From: Egbenema bharatensis
GTDB lineage: Bacteria > Cyanobacteriota > Cyanobacteriia > Elainellales > Elainellaceae
DNA: 64,000 nucleotides
Assembly: GCF_048077055.1 (NCBI RefSeq)
Contig: NZ_CP182236.1
Location: forward strand, 3,782,001 to 3,846,000
Reading direction: 5' to 3'
Below, in pieces: positions 17,855-26,315 of this stretch. The notes under the pieces were generated by a model. The model worked only from the letters and a program-made list of their open reading frames with translations, ran no database searches and had not been told where the DNA came from. The number at the start of each line of letters is the position of its first letter. Position 1 is the first letter of the stretch. The translations under genes and the position numbers were made by a program.

Positions 17855-18164
17855 TGCACTTCCTTCGTAAGGTTTACTTCAAACACAGGAAATTATAGGT
17901 TCAATTCTTTGCAAGCGTATTTTTCCCAAATATGCTGACGAGAGTTGAGATAATTCCCGATCGCCTCATCTCTCTCATACTAATCAATTATTGCTGCTTC
18001 AAGCTGGCGAGACTTCTGCCTCCAGGAACCATAGCTCGCAAGACTATCTTTGTAATACTGCACAGAATCCACCCCACCGCCTGCAGCTCTTCCCCTGATC
18101 AAGGGAAGGTTGGGAGGGGTCGCATAATGTACAACCTTATAGAGAGTTGGTGCAAGACGCTGGC
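17855..18164. other. Intergenic region with imperfect palindrome
   Basis: About 310 bases between two minus-strand genes. Contains CTTCCCCTGATCAAGGGAAG near 18090-18110, a palindromic stretch (CTTCCC/GGGAAG arms) that could act as a terminator for the upstream TPR gene, though without a clear T-run. No gene was recognised. Confidence 0.4.
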
Positions 18165-19076
18165 TCAATTTCTTACCTGCAACAGCAATTGTTCGGCACT
18201 CCTGGCCCATTGCGAGTTTCCTTGCATTGCAAATAAATCTCTGGCGTGTTGTAAAACTCGTTGCGCCTCGCTGCCCTGCCCCTGGCTGATGAATACCAAA
18301 CCTGCACCAAAGTAGGCATTGGGGTAATTGGGATTTGACTCTGCCGATCGCCGGAACGCATTTAATGCCTGATCCAGTCTGCCCTGTTCGTACAGGATGG
18401 TTCCCAGGCTATAGTGAGCTTCAGCGTAGTTAGGGTTGATTGTGACTGCTTGTAGAAGGGCTTGAGTTGCCTGATCAACATTTCCTAACTGGAGATAGGT
18501 CATGCCTAAATGGTAGGCAGATTCGGGAGCATTGCTGATCTGTAACGCCCGCTGGAGGGCTTCGATCGCCCCTTGAGCATTACCCTGCATGCGGCGAACC
18601 AGCCCCAGATTATAGTGACCCACTCCTAAATTCGGATCCAACAAAACCGATCGTTCTAGATATTGCAAAGCCAGATCAAGATTATTGCCCTCCATCAATG
18701 CGGCTCCCAGGTTGGCGTAGGCCAGGGCAAAATCAGGCTGTGCCTGGATGGCTTGATGGAAGGCATTGGCAGCGTTTTGTAGATCGCCTTTCTGCCGCAG
18801 AGCCAGCCCTAAATTGTAATGTGCCAAAGCCATACCAGGATTCAGTGCGATCGCCTGCCGAAACGCTTCAATCGCCGCATCAAGCTGTCCCTGCTGAATA
18901 TGTTGGAGTCCCAGATTTAGCTGACCTTCAGCGGTTGAGGTTTCCGACTGAGCATCAATACTGAGGGTAGGGAGGGATTGGGCCAACCCCACCGAAGGAA
19001 CCGCAGCGATGAGCAAAGCCAAGCCAACGTGACTTAAGTAGGCGATCGTCCATTTCCAACCTCGGCTCATATTCAC
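18165..19076 (-). CDS. Secreted or periplasmic TPR-repeat protein
   Basis: About 303 residues: a signal peptide (AYLSHVGLALLIAAVPSVGLAQ) followed by about seven tandem 34-residue tetratricopeptide repeats with the A-Y-N-L-G and NP-A-Y signatures (for example AIALNPGMALAHYNLGLALR). TPRs make an alpha-solenoid for protein-protein binding. A longer frame opens at 19106, but AAGGAG just before the GTG at 19076 and the signal peptide favour the shorter form; the ATG at 19070 is another option. Partner unknown. Confidence 0.85.
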   Translation of the reverse strand: MNMSRGWKWTIAYLSHVGLALLIAAVPSVGLAQSLPTLSIDAQSETSTAEGQLNLGLQHIQQGQLDAAIEAFRQAIALNPGMALAHYNLGLALRQKGDLQNAANAFHQAIQAQPDFALAYANLGAALMEGNNLDLALQYLERSVLLDPNLGVGHYNLGLVRRMQGNAQGAIEALQRALQISNAPESAYHLGMTYLQLGNVDQATQALLQAVTINPNYAEAHYSLGTILYEQGRLDQALNAFRRSAESNPNYPNAYFGAGLVFISQGQGSEAQRVLQHARDLFAMQGNSQWARSAEQLLLQVRN

Positions 19077-19164
19077 TCTGCTCCTTCTGTACCTATCCCT
19101 CTCCATTCGCCAAGCAATTGTAGTGTGGAACAGCAGAAATGAATCACAGAATTGGGTTAGTTTA

Positions 19165-20148
19165 CTAATTGCAATCTCGATTTTCGATCGTCTCGTCGGG
19201 CATCGTCGTCCGACAAAGGAGAGCCGTACTCAGATCAACCCCTTCAAGATTGGCCCCGGTTAAGTTGGCACGACGCAAATTTGCTTCTACTAAAATTGCT
19301 CTGGTCAGATCAGCTCCAGTCAGGTCTGCTCGCGCCAGGTTCGTCCCCACCAGATTGGTTCCACGTAGAGTTGCATTGCTCAAATTCGCTTCTGCCAGAA
19401 AGCTCTCTGCTAAATCCGATCGACTCAGATCAGCCCGGCTCAGATTAGCCCGACTCAAATTAGTTTCTCGCAGATTAATCACCGTAAGTCTGGCTCGGGT
19501 TAAATCCGCTCTGGGTAGCGTTGCTCTGGATAGGTTAGCTCCATCCAGATCGGCATTTCGCAGGTTGGCATCACCCAGATAGGCTCGACGCAGATCCGCC
19601 TCTACAAGATTGGCTCTACTGAGATTGACATTGCTGAAGTTTGCATCCCTTAAAACTGCACCCATCAAGTTCGCCCGGGTGAGATCCGCCCCCGTTAAGT
19701 CAGCATCTATCAGGTTGGCATCCTGTAAGGTACTGTCTCCCAGATACGCTTCACTTAAATTAGCTTCGCTGAGATTGGCTTCATTCAGCATCGCCCCATT
19801 CAAGATTGCTTCGCTAAGAGCCGCTCCATTCAGATTTGCTTTGTAAAAATTGGCTTCACTGAGGATAGCCCGATGTAAAAATGCGCCTTTCAAGTTCGCC
19901 TCTGAAATATTAGCTCCCCGCAGCGTTACATCTCCTAAGTTTGCCTGCTCCAGGTTTACTGTCCGCAAATCAGCCCCATCGAGTTCACATTTGGAACAGG
20001 CCTTTTCCGCTAAAAGACGACTGACGCGATTCACCTTTGCCGTCCGCCTGGAAACGGCCCATCCCGCCAAGGTCGCTAACAGGGCAAGATAAACGGACAG
20101 GATTAAGAAAGCCCTTAAATTACGCCGATCCAGGGTGACGGCAGCCAT
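19165..20148 (-). CDS. Membrane-anchored pentapeptide-repeat protein
   Basis: After one N-terminal membrane helix (LILSVYLALLATLAGWAV) comes a long array of A(N/D)LxX pentapeptides (for example ANLSEANLSEAYLGDSTL), more than 45 repeats, which fold into a right-handed quadrilateral beta-helix. The linker CSKCELDGADL before the array is common in cyanobacterial members. Function of such proteins is mostly unknown. An ORF of 345 residues opens at 20202; the ATG at 20148, with CGAGG eight bases upstream, avoids overlapping the GT9 gene and is preferred. Confidence 0.88.
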   Translation of the reverse strand: MAAVTLDRRNLRAFLILSVYLALLATLAGWAVSRRTAKVNRVSRLLAEKACSKCELDGADLRTVNLEQANLGDVTLRGANISEANLKGAFLHRAILSEANFYKANLNGAALSEAILNGAMLNEANLSEANLSEAYLGDSTLQDANLIDADLTGADLTRANLMGAVLRDANFSNVNLSRANLVEADLRRAYLGDANLRNADLDGANLSRATLPRADLTRARLTVINLRETNLSRANLSRADLSRSDLAESFLAEANLSNATLRGTNLVGTNLARADLTGADLTRAILVEANLRRANLTGANLEGVDLSTALLCRTTMPDETIENRDCN

Positions 20149-20189
20149 GATATTGCCTCGTTGAATACCCATTACAGGCTCCAGTTTAA

Positions 20190-21145
20190 CTAGCCGCCCC
20201 AAACTTTAGCGAGAATGGTTTCTGGTTTAACATCGCCAATTTTTCCCGAGGGGGTATAAATTCCCTGAAATTTCTCGTTTTCCGGCAAAAACTTTTGAGG
20301 ATTTTCGGCGCAAAGATTGCCAATGTGTAAACCTGGAGTGCCACCGCTAAATGCATGGGAACGCTATTGACGCACAGCATCAGGTTTGCTCCGGCAATGA
20401 TGGCAGCCAACTTACCGATGTCATTGGGTTGGGTGACTTTCAAGTCTGGGCAAGCCGCCAGCAAGCTGGGCACAAATTCTACATCGTTGGGATCCTGGAT
20501 GACCAACAGAGGTAGATCGGGCTGACGCTGCCGAAAATCTTGAACGATCGCCTGCCAGTGTTCGATCGGATAACGATCCCCAGCACTTTCCTCTCCCAGC
20601 AGTTGACCTCCGCCACCATAAATCAGCACGTAACTGCTAATTCCCAGCCGCTTTTGTTCAGCTTCTGCCCAATCCAGATCAGACTTAGGAATACTGATTG
20701 CCAGTTCAGGACTGGATTCAGAGATTCCCAACCCCTGCAACAAATCATGGTAGGTCTCTGCCAAATACTGATCTGACTTCAGAGGAACTGCGTCCGTGAG
20801 AAAGATCCCAGCCCCACCGCCGCCATAACCCACTCGCACCGGAACTCCAGATAACCAGAGCAGTAAACCTGTTCCCCACCCCTGCCCAACCATAATGGCA
20901 GCATCGTGGTAGCGATCGCGCATCACCCCGAGCAGGTTGGCCCAATCAGCCGGACTGTTTCGATCTTTATAATCAAAGGTGAGAACTTCATCGACCGACG
21001 GACACACTCGATACGCCGCCTTCGCTGCGGGTCTGACGACCACATTAATCTCAGCACCAGGGTACTTTTTCCTGAGACTATCCAGGGTTGGAAAGAACAG
21101 GATCTGGTCATCAACCCCACCGGGGACAAGAGCTACTACTCGCAT
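20190..21145 (-). CDS. Glycosyltransferase family 9 (heptosyltransferase-like), interrupted by a 1-base deletion
   Basis: ATG at 21145 begins MRVVALVPGGVDDQILFFPT, a GT9 N-terminus. The C-terminal half has YVLIYGGGGQLLG, HWQAIVQDF and LMLCVNSVPMHLAVAL, the donor-binding side. As read, the frame turns into an unlikely tail after AIFAP and stops at 20186. Adding one G (plus strand) at 20307-20308 restores ENPQKFLPENEKFQGIYTPS, GKIGDVKPETIL and a TAG at 20190-20192, a normal GT9 end. Restored length ~318 residues. It transfers a sugar, likely to a surface glycan; exact substrate unknown. Confidence 0.85.
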
Positions 21146-21420
21146 ATAGAAATATTTCGTTACGAGAATATCGCTCCTTATTTTAGGGGAATGCATCCCC
21201 AATCTGAAGCAGGTTTCACGTTATTGTATGATTTGCTGAAATTTGGGGCGTTAGGAGTCAGGAGCCGGAAGTCGAAAGTTGAAGGATGCAGTAGACGCAG
21301 GGTGGCCGTTGTTCGCTGTCTGGATGCCCATTTCAGAGGTTCGCTGGGAGGCGAAGGGAACGATCAAGACCAGTCCAGTCCCAACACCACAGGTGTAACC
21401 CAAAAATTAGAGTTTGCAAT

Positions 21421-22944
21421 TTGAAGAATCTTAAAGTGACAGAATCCGAAACCCAGAATCCAAAATTCAAAACCCCAAATTCCGAATCAGAAGCCATCTG
21501 GCAGCAGGGGGCACTCCTCGAACTTGAAATTAGCGATCTGAACCATAATGGGGAGGGCGTAGGACGATCGAACGGACGAGTCGTGTTCGTCCCCGATACC
21601 GCACCAGGCGATCGGCTGCTCGTTCGTTTGATTCGGGTGAAACCCCAATATGCCCACGGCAAAATTCATGAATTGCTGCAAGCCTCTCCCCATCGCATCC
21701 GACCGGGCTGCATCGTGGCGGACAAGTGCGGCGGGTGTCAGTGGCAGCATATTGACTACGATTATCAAAAAACAGTCAAACAAAATTTAATCATTCAAGA
21801 TCTAGAACGCATCGGCGGCTTCTCCCATCCCCCGGTCAACCCTCTTCTCCCACTCCCCACTCCCCACTCCCCACTCCCCACTCCCCACTCCCCACTCCTC
21901 ACTCCTCACTCCTCACTCCTCACTCCTCACTCCCCCCACTCCCCCCACCTCCACTACCGCAACAAAGCCACCTATCCCCTATCTCGATCGACAACCACGG
22001 GACAGGTGCAGGCAGGCTACTACCAGAAAGGCAGCCATCAACTGATTAACCTGAACCAGTGTCCCATTCAGGATGAACGACTTAATCCTCTCCTGGCAGA
22101 AATCAAACAAGAGATTCAGCAACGGGGCTGGTCAATTTACAACGAAGCCAAACACCAGGGAAAGCTGCGCCATTTGGGGTTACGAATCGGGCGGCGATCG
22201 GGGGAAATGCTCCTCACCCTGGTTTCTAAAGAAAGCTCCCTGGAGGGTTTGGACGAGCAAGCTGAGGTGTGGCTGGAACGGTATCCCACTCTAGTGGGCG
22301 TTTGCTTAAACCTCAACCCCGATCGCACGAATGCAATTTTTGGACGGGAAACGCACTGCATTGCAGGTCAACCCTATCTCCATGAAGAATTTGCTGGACT
22401 GACCTTTCAAATTCAGCCCACCACCTTTTTTCAGGTCAATACAGAGCAAGCTGAATCCCTGCTCCGGTTCATTCAGACAGAACTATCGCTCCAGGGGCAT
22501 GAGGTTCTGGTGGATGCCTACTGCGGTGTGGGAACATTGACCCTACCCCTGGCAAAGCAGGTGAAAAGGACGATCGGCATGGAAATTCAACCAGAGGCGA
22601 TCGAGCAAGCCAAGGTCAATGCAGCTCTGAATCAAATTAACAATGTTGATTTTCAAGCGGGAAGCGTTGAACAACTCTTGCCCAGCCTATCTGTAACGCC
22701 AGATGTTGTGCTCCTGGATCCTCCCCGGAAGGGCTGCGATCGATCGGTCATTAATGCCCTGCACGCCATTCAACCCCATCGGATTGTTTACGTGAGTTGT
22801 AATCCTGCCACCCTGGCCCGCGACTTAAAGCTTCTGGGCAATACCTATACCCTCACCGTTGTTCAACCTGCCGATTTCTTCCCCCAGACGGCCCACGTTG
22901 AATGCGCTGCTTTTCTGACTCGCCAAGCTTCGGAGTCAATTTAA
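21421..22944 (+). CDS. rlmD: 23S rRNA (uracil-5-)-methyltransferase RlmD/RumA family, with in-frame heptamer-repeat insert
   Basis: A 507-residue SAM-dependent RNA methyltransferase. Order: TRAM domain (LELEISDLNHNGEGVGRSNG), a [4Fe-4S] cysteine cluster (CIVADKCGGCQWQ), then the Rossmann part with VDAYCGVGTLTLPLA, VLLDPPRKGCD and catalytic SCNPATLARDL. Between GGFSHPPVNPLL and LHYRNKATYP about 30 residues of PTPHSPL-type peptide are encoded by a heptamer array. The first codon at 21421 is TTG; GTG at 21436 is another candidate, and the first ~25 residues look like translated intergenic repeat. RlmD versus RlmCD/TrmA-type specificity is not provable here. Confidence 0.88.
   Translation: MKNLKVTESETQNPKFKTPNSESEAIWQQGALLELEISDLNHNGEGVGRSNGRVVFVPDTAPGDRLLVRLIRVKPQYAHGKIHELLQASPHRIRPGCIVADKCGGCQWQHIDYDYQKTVKQNLIIQDLERIGGFSHPPVNPLLPLPTPHSPLPTPHSPLLTPHSSLLTPHSPHSPHLHYRNKATYPLSRSTTTGQVQAGYYQKGSHQLINLNQCPIQDERLNPLLAEIKQEIQQRGWSIYNEAKHQGKLRHLGLRIGRRSGEMLLTLVSKESSLEGLDEQAEVWLERYPTLVGVCLNLNPDRTNAIFGRETHCIAGQPYLHEEFAGLTFQIQPTTFFQVNTEQAESLLRFIQTELSLQGHEVLVDAYCGVGTLTLPLAKQVKRTIGMEIQPEAIEQAKVNAALNQINNVDFQAGSVEQLLPSLSVTPDVVLLDPPRKGCDRSVINALHAIQPHRIVYVSCNPATLARDLKLLGNTYTLTVVQPADFFPQTAHVECAAFLTRQASESI
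21852..21928. repeat. Heptamer array (ACTCCCC)6(ACTCCTC)5 inside rlmD
   Basis: Eleven perfect heptamers, then ACTCCCCCC-type remnants to about 21950. Three heptamers encode seven residues (TPHSPLP or TPHSSLL), so the peptide repeats with a seven-residue period. The same unit occurs in intergenic arrays elsewhere in this window, and here it interrupts a core rRNA-modification gene without breaking its frame. Confidence 0.95.
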
Positions 22945-22960
22945 CTCTAATGATTGGACT

Positions 22961-23596
22961 CTAGGATTGTTTGACAAATACGGCGCGATACACGGGTTCC
23001 CCCTTAGCCAGGGTCGATTGCTCTCGTTCCGTGGGAACCGGTAGGGGATTTGTGGGCAGCCAGTCTGTTCCTTGTTGCACAAAGGCTGGGTGTTCTCGAA
23101 AGCGATCGCACATTGCGATCGCCACCGCTTCAACATCTGATTGCAGCAGCACTACACCCTCAGGGCTTAAATAGGTTGCCAAATCCTGTACCAGCCTGGG
23201 CTGAACCACTCGCCGCTTTTGATGGCGTTTTTTAAACCAGGGATCGGGAAACTGAATCGTGACGCGCTGTAGGCACTGGGCAGGCAGCGTAATCAAAAGT
23301 GAATTCAATGACTGATTCGCATTGCAGAAAATAAAGTGGAGGTTGTCTAACCCTAATTCCTGCCGCCAGGTGTTAGCCTGCACCACCAGGGGTTCCCGAA
23401 TTTCCAATCCCAAAAAGTTCCAATCGGGGTACTGCTGGGCCATGGCTACCAAGAAGTGTCCCCGACCGCAACCAACATCTAGATGCAAGGGGCGAGATAG
23501 ATCAGCATAGGCTTCGTTCCAGGCGGGTGGAGTGACGGACTGTTGATATTTCTGACTGAGCGGATTAACGTGCTGGCGAACTCGAACGACTGCCAA
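22961..23596 (-). CDS. trmB: tRNA (guanine-N7-)-methyltransferase
   Basis: A 211-residue SAM enzyme that methylates G46 of tRNA. Visible motifs: LHLDVGCGRGHFLVAMAQ (SAM binding), NFLGLEIREPLV, TIQFPDPWFKKRHQKRRVV (catalytic D/P-W-KK) and C-terminal PLPVPTEREQ. The frame opens at 23647, but the TTG at 23596, four bases after a perfect AGGAGG (23601-23606), gives the canonical N-terminus LAVVRVRQHVNPLS and is chosen. It is convergent with rlmD (17 bp apart). Confidence 0.93.
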   Translation of the reverse strand: MAVVRVRQHVNPLSQKYQQSVTPPAWNEAYADLSRPLHLDVGCGRGHFLVAMAQQYPDWNFLGLEIREPLVVQANTWRQELGLDNLHFIFCNANQSLNSLLITLPAQCLQRVTIQFPDPWFKKRHQKRRVVQPRLVQDLATYLSPEGVVLLQSDVEAVAIAMCDRFREHPAFVQQGTDWLPTNPLPVPTEREQSTLAKGEPVYRAVFVKQS

Positions 23597-23600
23597 TTTG

Positions 23601-23606
23601 CCTCCT
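23601..23606 (-). promoter_or_regulatory. Consensus ribosome-binding site for a TTG start (trmB)
   Basis: AGGAGG on the minus strand, followed by CAAA and TTG. A perfect Shine-Dalgarno compensates for the weak start codon and decides the start 17 codons inside the longest frame. Confidence 0.75.
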
Positions 23607-23705
23607 CTTAAAAACAAAAAACCAATGTAGGGTAGTAGAGTACGCAATCAATCTTCTGTTAATTTTTACAACCCTCAATTTTATTCTTACTTCCTCTTTG
23701 TCCCA

Positions 23706-24818
23706 ATGCCGTCATCTTTCCGTTTTGCCGTTCTCAGTGATCCCCACATCGCCCTCCCTCATACTATTTGGGATCACCCCAGTCGCTTTCATCTCGTTGA
23801 AGTCAGCATTCCCGCGCTGGATCTGGTGCTGGAGCAAATCGCGCCACTGGAGATTGATTTTCTGCTGATCCCCGGCGATCTGACCCAACATGGTGAACCT
23901 GACAATCATCGTTGGTTGGCTGAACGGCTCGCCCAACTGCCCTATCCCGTCTGTGTCGTTCCGGGAAATCATGATGTGCCCATCCAATCCGCAACTGAGA
24001 AAACGATCGGCTTATCTGACTTTGCACTCTACTACGAGCCATTCGGCTATGGCGATCGAACTCAGCCCTACTACATCCGCGAGATTGTACCGGGGGTGCA
24101 GGTGATTGGACTAAACTCCATTTTCTTTGATCCCCACGGTCAACAAACCAACATGGGACGCATTGACGAGTGCCAAATGGAGTGGTTGAAGGAGGTTTTG
24201 ACCAAAATTCAGGAAGATGATGTGGTGCTGGTCATGGTACACCACAATGTGATTGAACATCTCCCTGGCCAGTCCAGCAATCCTCTGGGGCAACGCTACA
24301 TGCTGGAAAATGCCCCAGCATTACTCGATATTTTACAGGGGGCAGATGTCAAGCTTTTATTAACAGGACATTTGCATGTGCAGGACATCGCATATCAGCA
24401 GGGAATGTATGAAATCACCACCGGCTCATTAGTCAGCTACCCTCATCCCTATCGAGTTTTAGCCTTTCAGCAAGACTATCAGGGTAGACAACGAGTGCAG
24501 GTCGAGTCAGGTCGAGTCACTGAAGTTCCTGGATGGGATAACCTGGCGCACCATTCCAGAGAGTGGTTGGGCGATCGCTCCTTCGAGTACATGGTTCGTC
24601 TACTCACCCAGCCACCGCTCAATCTTCCTCGTAACGAAGCTGAAACCTTCGCACCAGCCCTCCGCTACTTTTGGGCTGATATCGCTGCCGGAGATGCCAT
24701 GTTTCATTTTCCTGACTTTCCAGCTAAACTCAACCACTATTTCCAGCAGTTTGGTGCCATTAATCAAGATGGGAAACCCCATCCCATCGACAATTTCACA
24801 CTGCTGACTCTCAAATAA
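23706..24818 (+). CDS. Calcineurin-like metallophosphoesterase (CpdA-type)
   Basis: A 370-residue protein with the metal-binding motifs of the family in order: SDPHIALP, LIPGDLTQHGE, VVPGNHDVP, MVHHNVIEH and LLTGHLHVQD. It resembles class III cyclic-nucleotide phosphodiesterases (CpdA) in the catalytic half; a C-terminal extension of ~100 residues is cyanobacterial. Cytoplasmic, no signal peptide. cAMP hydrolysis is plausible but not provable from sequence. It is divergent from trmB. Confidence 0.85.
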   Translation: MPSSFRFAVLSDPHIALPHTIWDHPSRFHLVEVSIPALDLVLEQIAPLEIDFLLIPGDLTQHGEPDNHRWLAERLAQLPYPVCVVPGNHDVPIQSATEKTIGLSDFALYYEPFGYGDRTQPYYIREIVPGVQVIGLNSIFFDPHGQQTNMGRIDECQMEWLKEVLTKIQEDDVVLVMVHHNVIEHLPGQSSNPLGQRYMLENAPALLDILQGADVKLLLTGHLHVQDIAYQQGMYEITTGSLVSYPHPYRVLAFQQDYQGRQRVQVESGRVTEVPGWDNLAHHSREWLGDRSFEYMVRLLTQPPLNLPRNEAETFAPALRYFWADIAAGDAMFHFPDFPAKLNHYFQQFGAINQDGKPHPIDNFTLLTLK

Positions 24819-24906
24819 TGCCAAAATCAAATATCCTGAAAAGGTTGAATCCGTCAAGTCATTACGGGGCTTGTCGAGAAAACCGAACTTAGATGGAAAA
24901 AACAAA

Positions 24907-24936
24907 TTGACAGAACCCCTGTAAAATCGATATAGT
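24907..24936 (+). promoter_or_regulatory. Candidate sigma-70 promoter for the rpsL operon
   Basis: TTGACA (24907-24912), an 18-bp spacer, then TATAGT (24931-24936), ending 55 bp before the rpsL start. Close to the consensus in both boxes; the best promoter-like sequence in the window. Confidence 0.6.
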
Positions 24937-24991
24937 TAGAGACTGTGGAAACTTTAAGGACACATTTCGTAGGCAAGGTCTGCCATCGCTC

Positions 24992-25366
24992 ATGCCAACA
25001 ATTCAACAACTAATCAGTAAAGAACGACAACAAGCACAGAAGAAAAGCAAATCTCCGGCGTTGAAGAGTTGCCCCCAACGTCGTGGCGTTTGCACAAGGG
25101 TCTATACCCAAACACCTAAAAAGCCAAATTCGGCTTTGCGGAAAGTTGCCAGGGTGCGCTTAACCTCTGGCTTTGAAGTAACAGCCTACATTCCTGGGAT
25201 TGGCCACAATTTACAGGAGCACTCCGTTGTAATGATTCGTGGCGGCCGGGTAAAAGATTTACCGGGTGTTCGCTACCACATCATTCGTGGAACATTGGAT
25301 ACGGCCGGAGTGAAGGATCGTAAGCAGGGACGCTCTAAGTACGGTGCTAAACGCCCGAAGAGTTAG
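24992..25366 (+). CDS. rpsL: 30S ribosomal protein S12
   Basis: A 124-residue protein with invariant S12 segments KSCPQRRGVCTRVYTQTPKK, PNSALRKVARVRLTSGFEV and GGRVKDLPGVRYHIIRG. S12 sits in the decoding centre. First gene of the str cluster (rpsL-rpsG-fusA-tuf-rpsJ). Lys/Arg positions of the streptomycin loop (TPKKPNS, VKDLPG) look wild type. ATG at 24992. Confidence 0.98.
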   Translation: MPTIQQLISKERQQAQKKSKSPALKSCPQRRGVCTRVYTQTPKKPNSALRKVARVRLTSGFEVTAYIPGIGHNLQEHSVVMIRGGRVKDLPGVRYHIIRGTLDTAGVKDRKQGRSKYGAKRPKS

Positions 25367-25749
25367 GGATTGTTCAGGAGTTCTCTGAATGGTTCGTAGC
25401 TGCTTAAGGTATTTCAGTATTGGTAGGCAGTGCGTTTCTAATGTCTGGCAGAATTTGGCAGCCGTCTAAATCAACAGTTGCCCTTTAACGTGGTTCATGG
25501 GGCAGTGCTTTGAGAGCGATCGGGTTTGATACGTTTGGTGATGTGGGGCTGTTCTGCTGGGTTCGGTATTTGTGAAACGCGATAGATTGAGAAGCGGAGC
25601 GTCTGAAAGGTGCAAAGCGTTCGCGGTCTATCCTAATCATTTGCCTGCGTTCGTCAAAATCGAGATTGTGTGAGCGTTGGCGATTTGACGAAGTTTCTTG
25701 CTCCTAAATATTTCTTGTGAAGTTTACTCGTTAAGGTCTATCTATCCCT
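25367..25749. other. Unusually long rpsL-rpsG spacer
   Basis: 383 bases with no credible gene; a spacer this long may carry an internal promoter or mRNA structure. No strong hairpin or repeat was recognised. Confidence 0.5.
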
Positions 25750-26220
25750 ATGTCCCGTCGCACGGTTATTCAAAAGCGTCCGATCGAAGCTGATCCCACT
25801 TACAACAGTCGTCTGGTGACGATGATGGTCAGCCGTTTGATGCGGAGCGGCAAAAAATCTCTGGCTTACCGAATTGTCTACGATGCCTTCAAGATCATTG
25901 AGGAGCGGACTGGATCAGAACCGCTAGAAGTCTTCGAGCGGGCTGTGAAAAATGCTACGCCCCTGGTGGAGGTTAAAGCTCGTCGGGTTGGTGGAGCTAC
26001 CTATCAGGTGCCAATGGAGGTGCGCTCCGATCGGGGAACTGCTCTCGCCCTTCGCTGGCTGACTCAGTTTTCCCGGAATCGGCCTGGGCGAACTATGGCA
26101 GGTCGTTTGGCCAATGAGCTGATGGATGCTTCCAATGAAACGGGTAGCACCATTCGGAAGCGGGAGGAAACGCATCGGATGGCTGAGGCGAACAAGGCGT
26201 TTGCTCACTATCGTTACTAA
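25750..26220 (+). CDS. rpsG: 30S ribosomal protein S7
   Basis: A 156-residue protein with S7 signatures MSRRTVIQKRPIEADPTYNS, NATPLVEVKARRVGGATYQV and PVEVR-like PMEVRSDRGTALALRWL. S7 starts head assembly of the small subunit by binding 16S rRNA. Length and C-terminal FAHYRY are typical of cyanobacteria. Followed after 95 bp by fusA. Confidence 0.98.
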   Translation: MSRRTVIQKRPIEADPTYNSRLVTMMVSRLMRSGKKSLAYRIVYDAFKIIEERTGSEPLEVFERAVKNATPLVEVKARRVGGATYQVPMEVRSDRGTALALRWLTQFSRNRPGRTMAGRLANELMDASNETGSTIRKREETHRMAEANKAFAHYRY

Positions 26221-26315
26221 ATTTCTGGAAGCTACACCCGACAACAGATAGAAAGTATAGAATCTTAACAGACGGACGCGATCGGCAGATTGCGTCAGAG
26301 AATAAGGAGGTGGCT

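Noticed and set aside
17980..18210. Possible small gene after the TPR gene
   Set aside because: No start context or known family and it includes a palindrome; not supported.
19169..20092. Several plus-strand open frames opposite the pentapeptide protein
   Set aside because: They follow the 15-bp period of the pentapeptide codons and have no ribosome site or family match.
21852..21950. CRISPR-like repeat at rlmD
   Set aside because: Contiguous 7-bp units without spacers.
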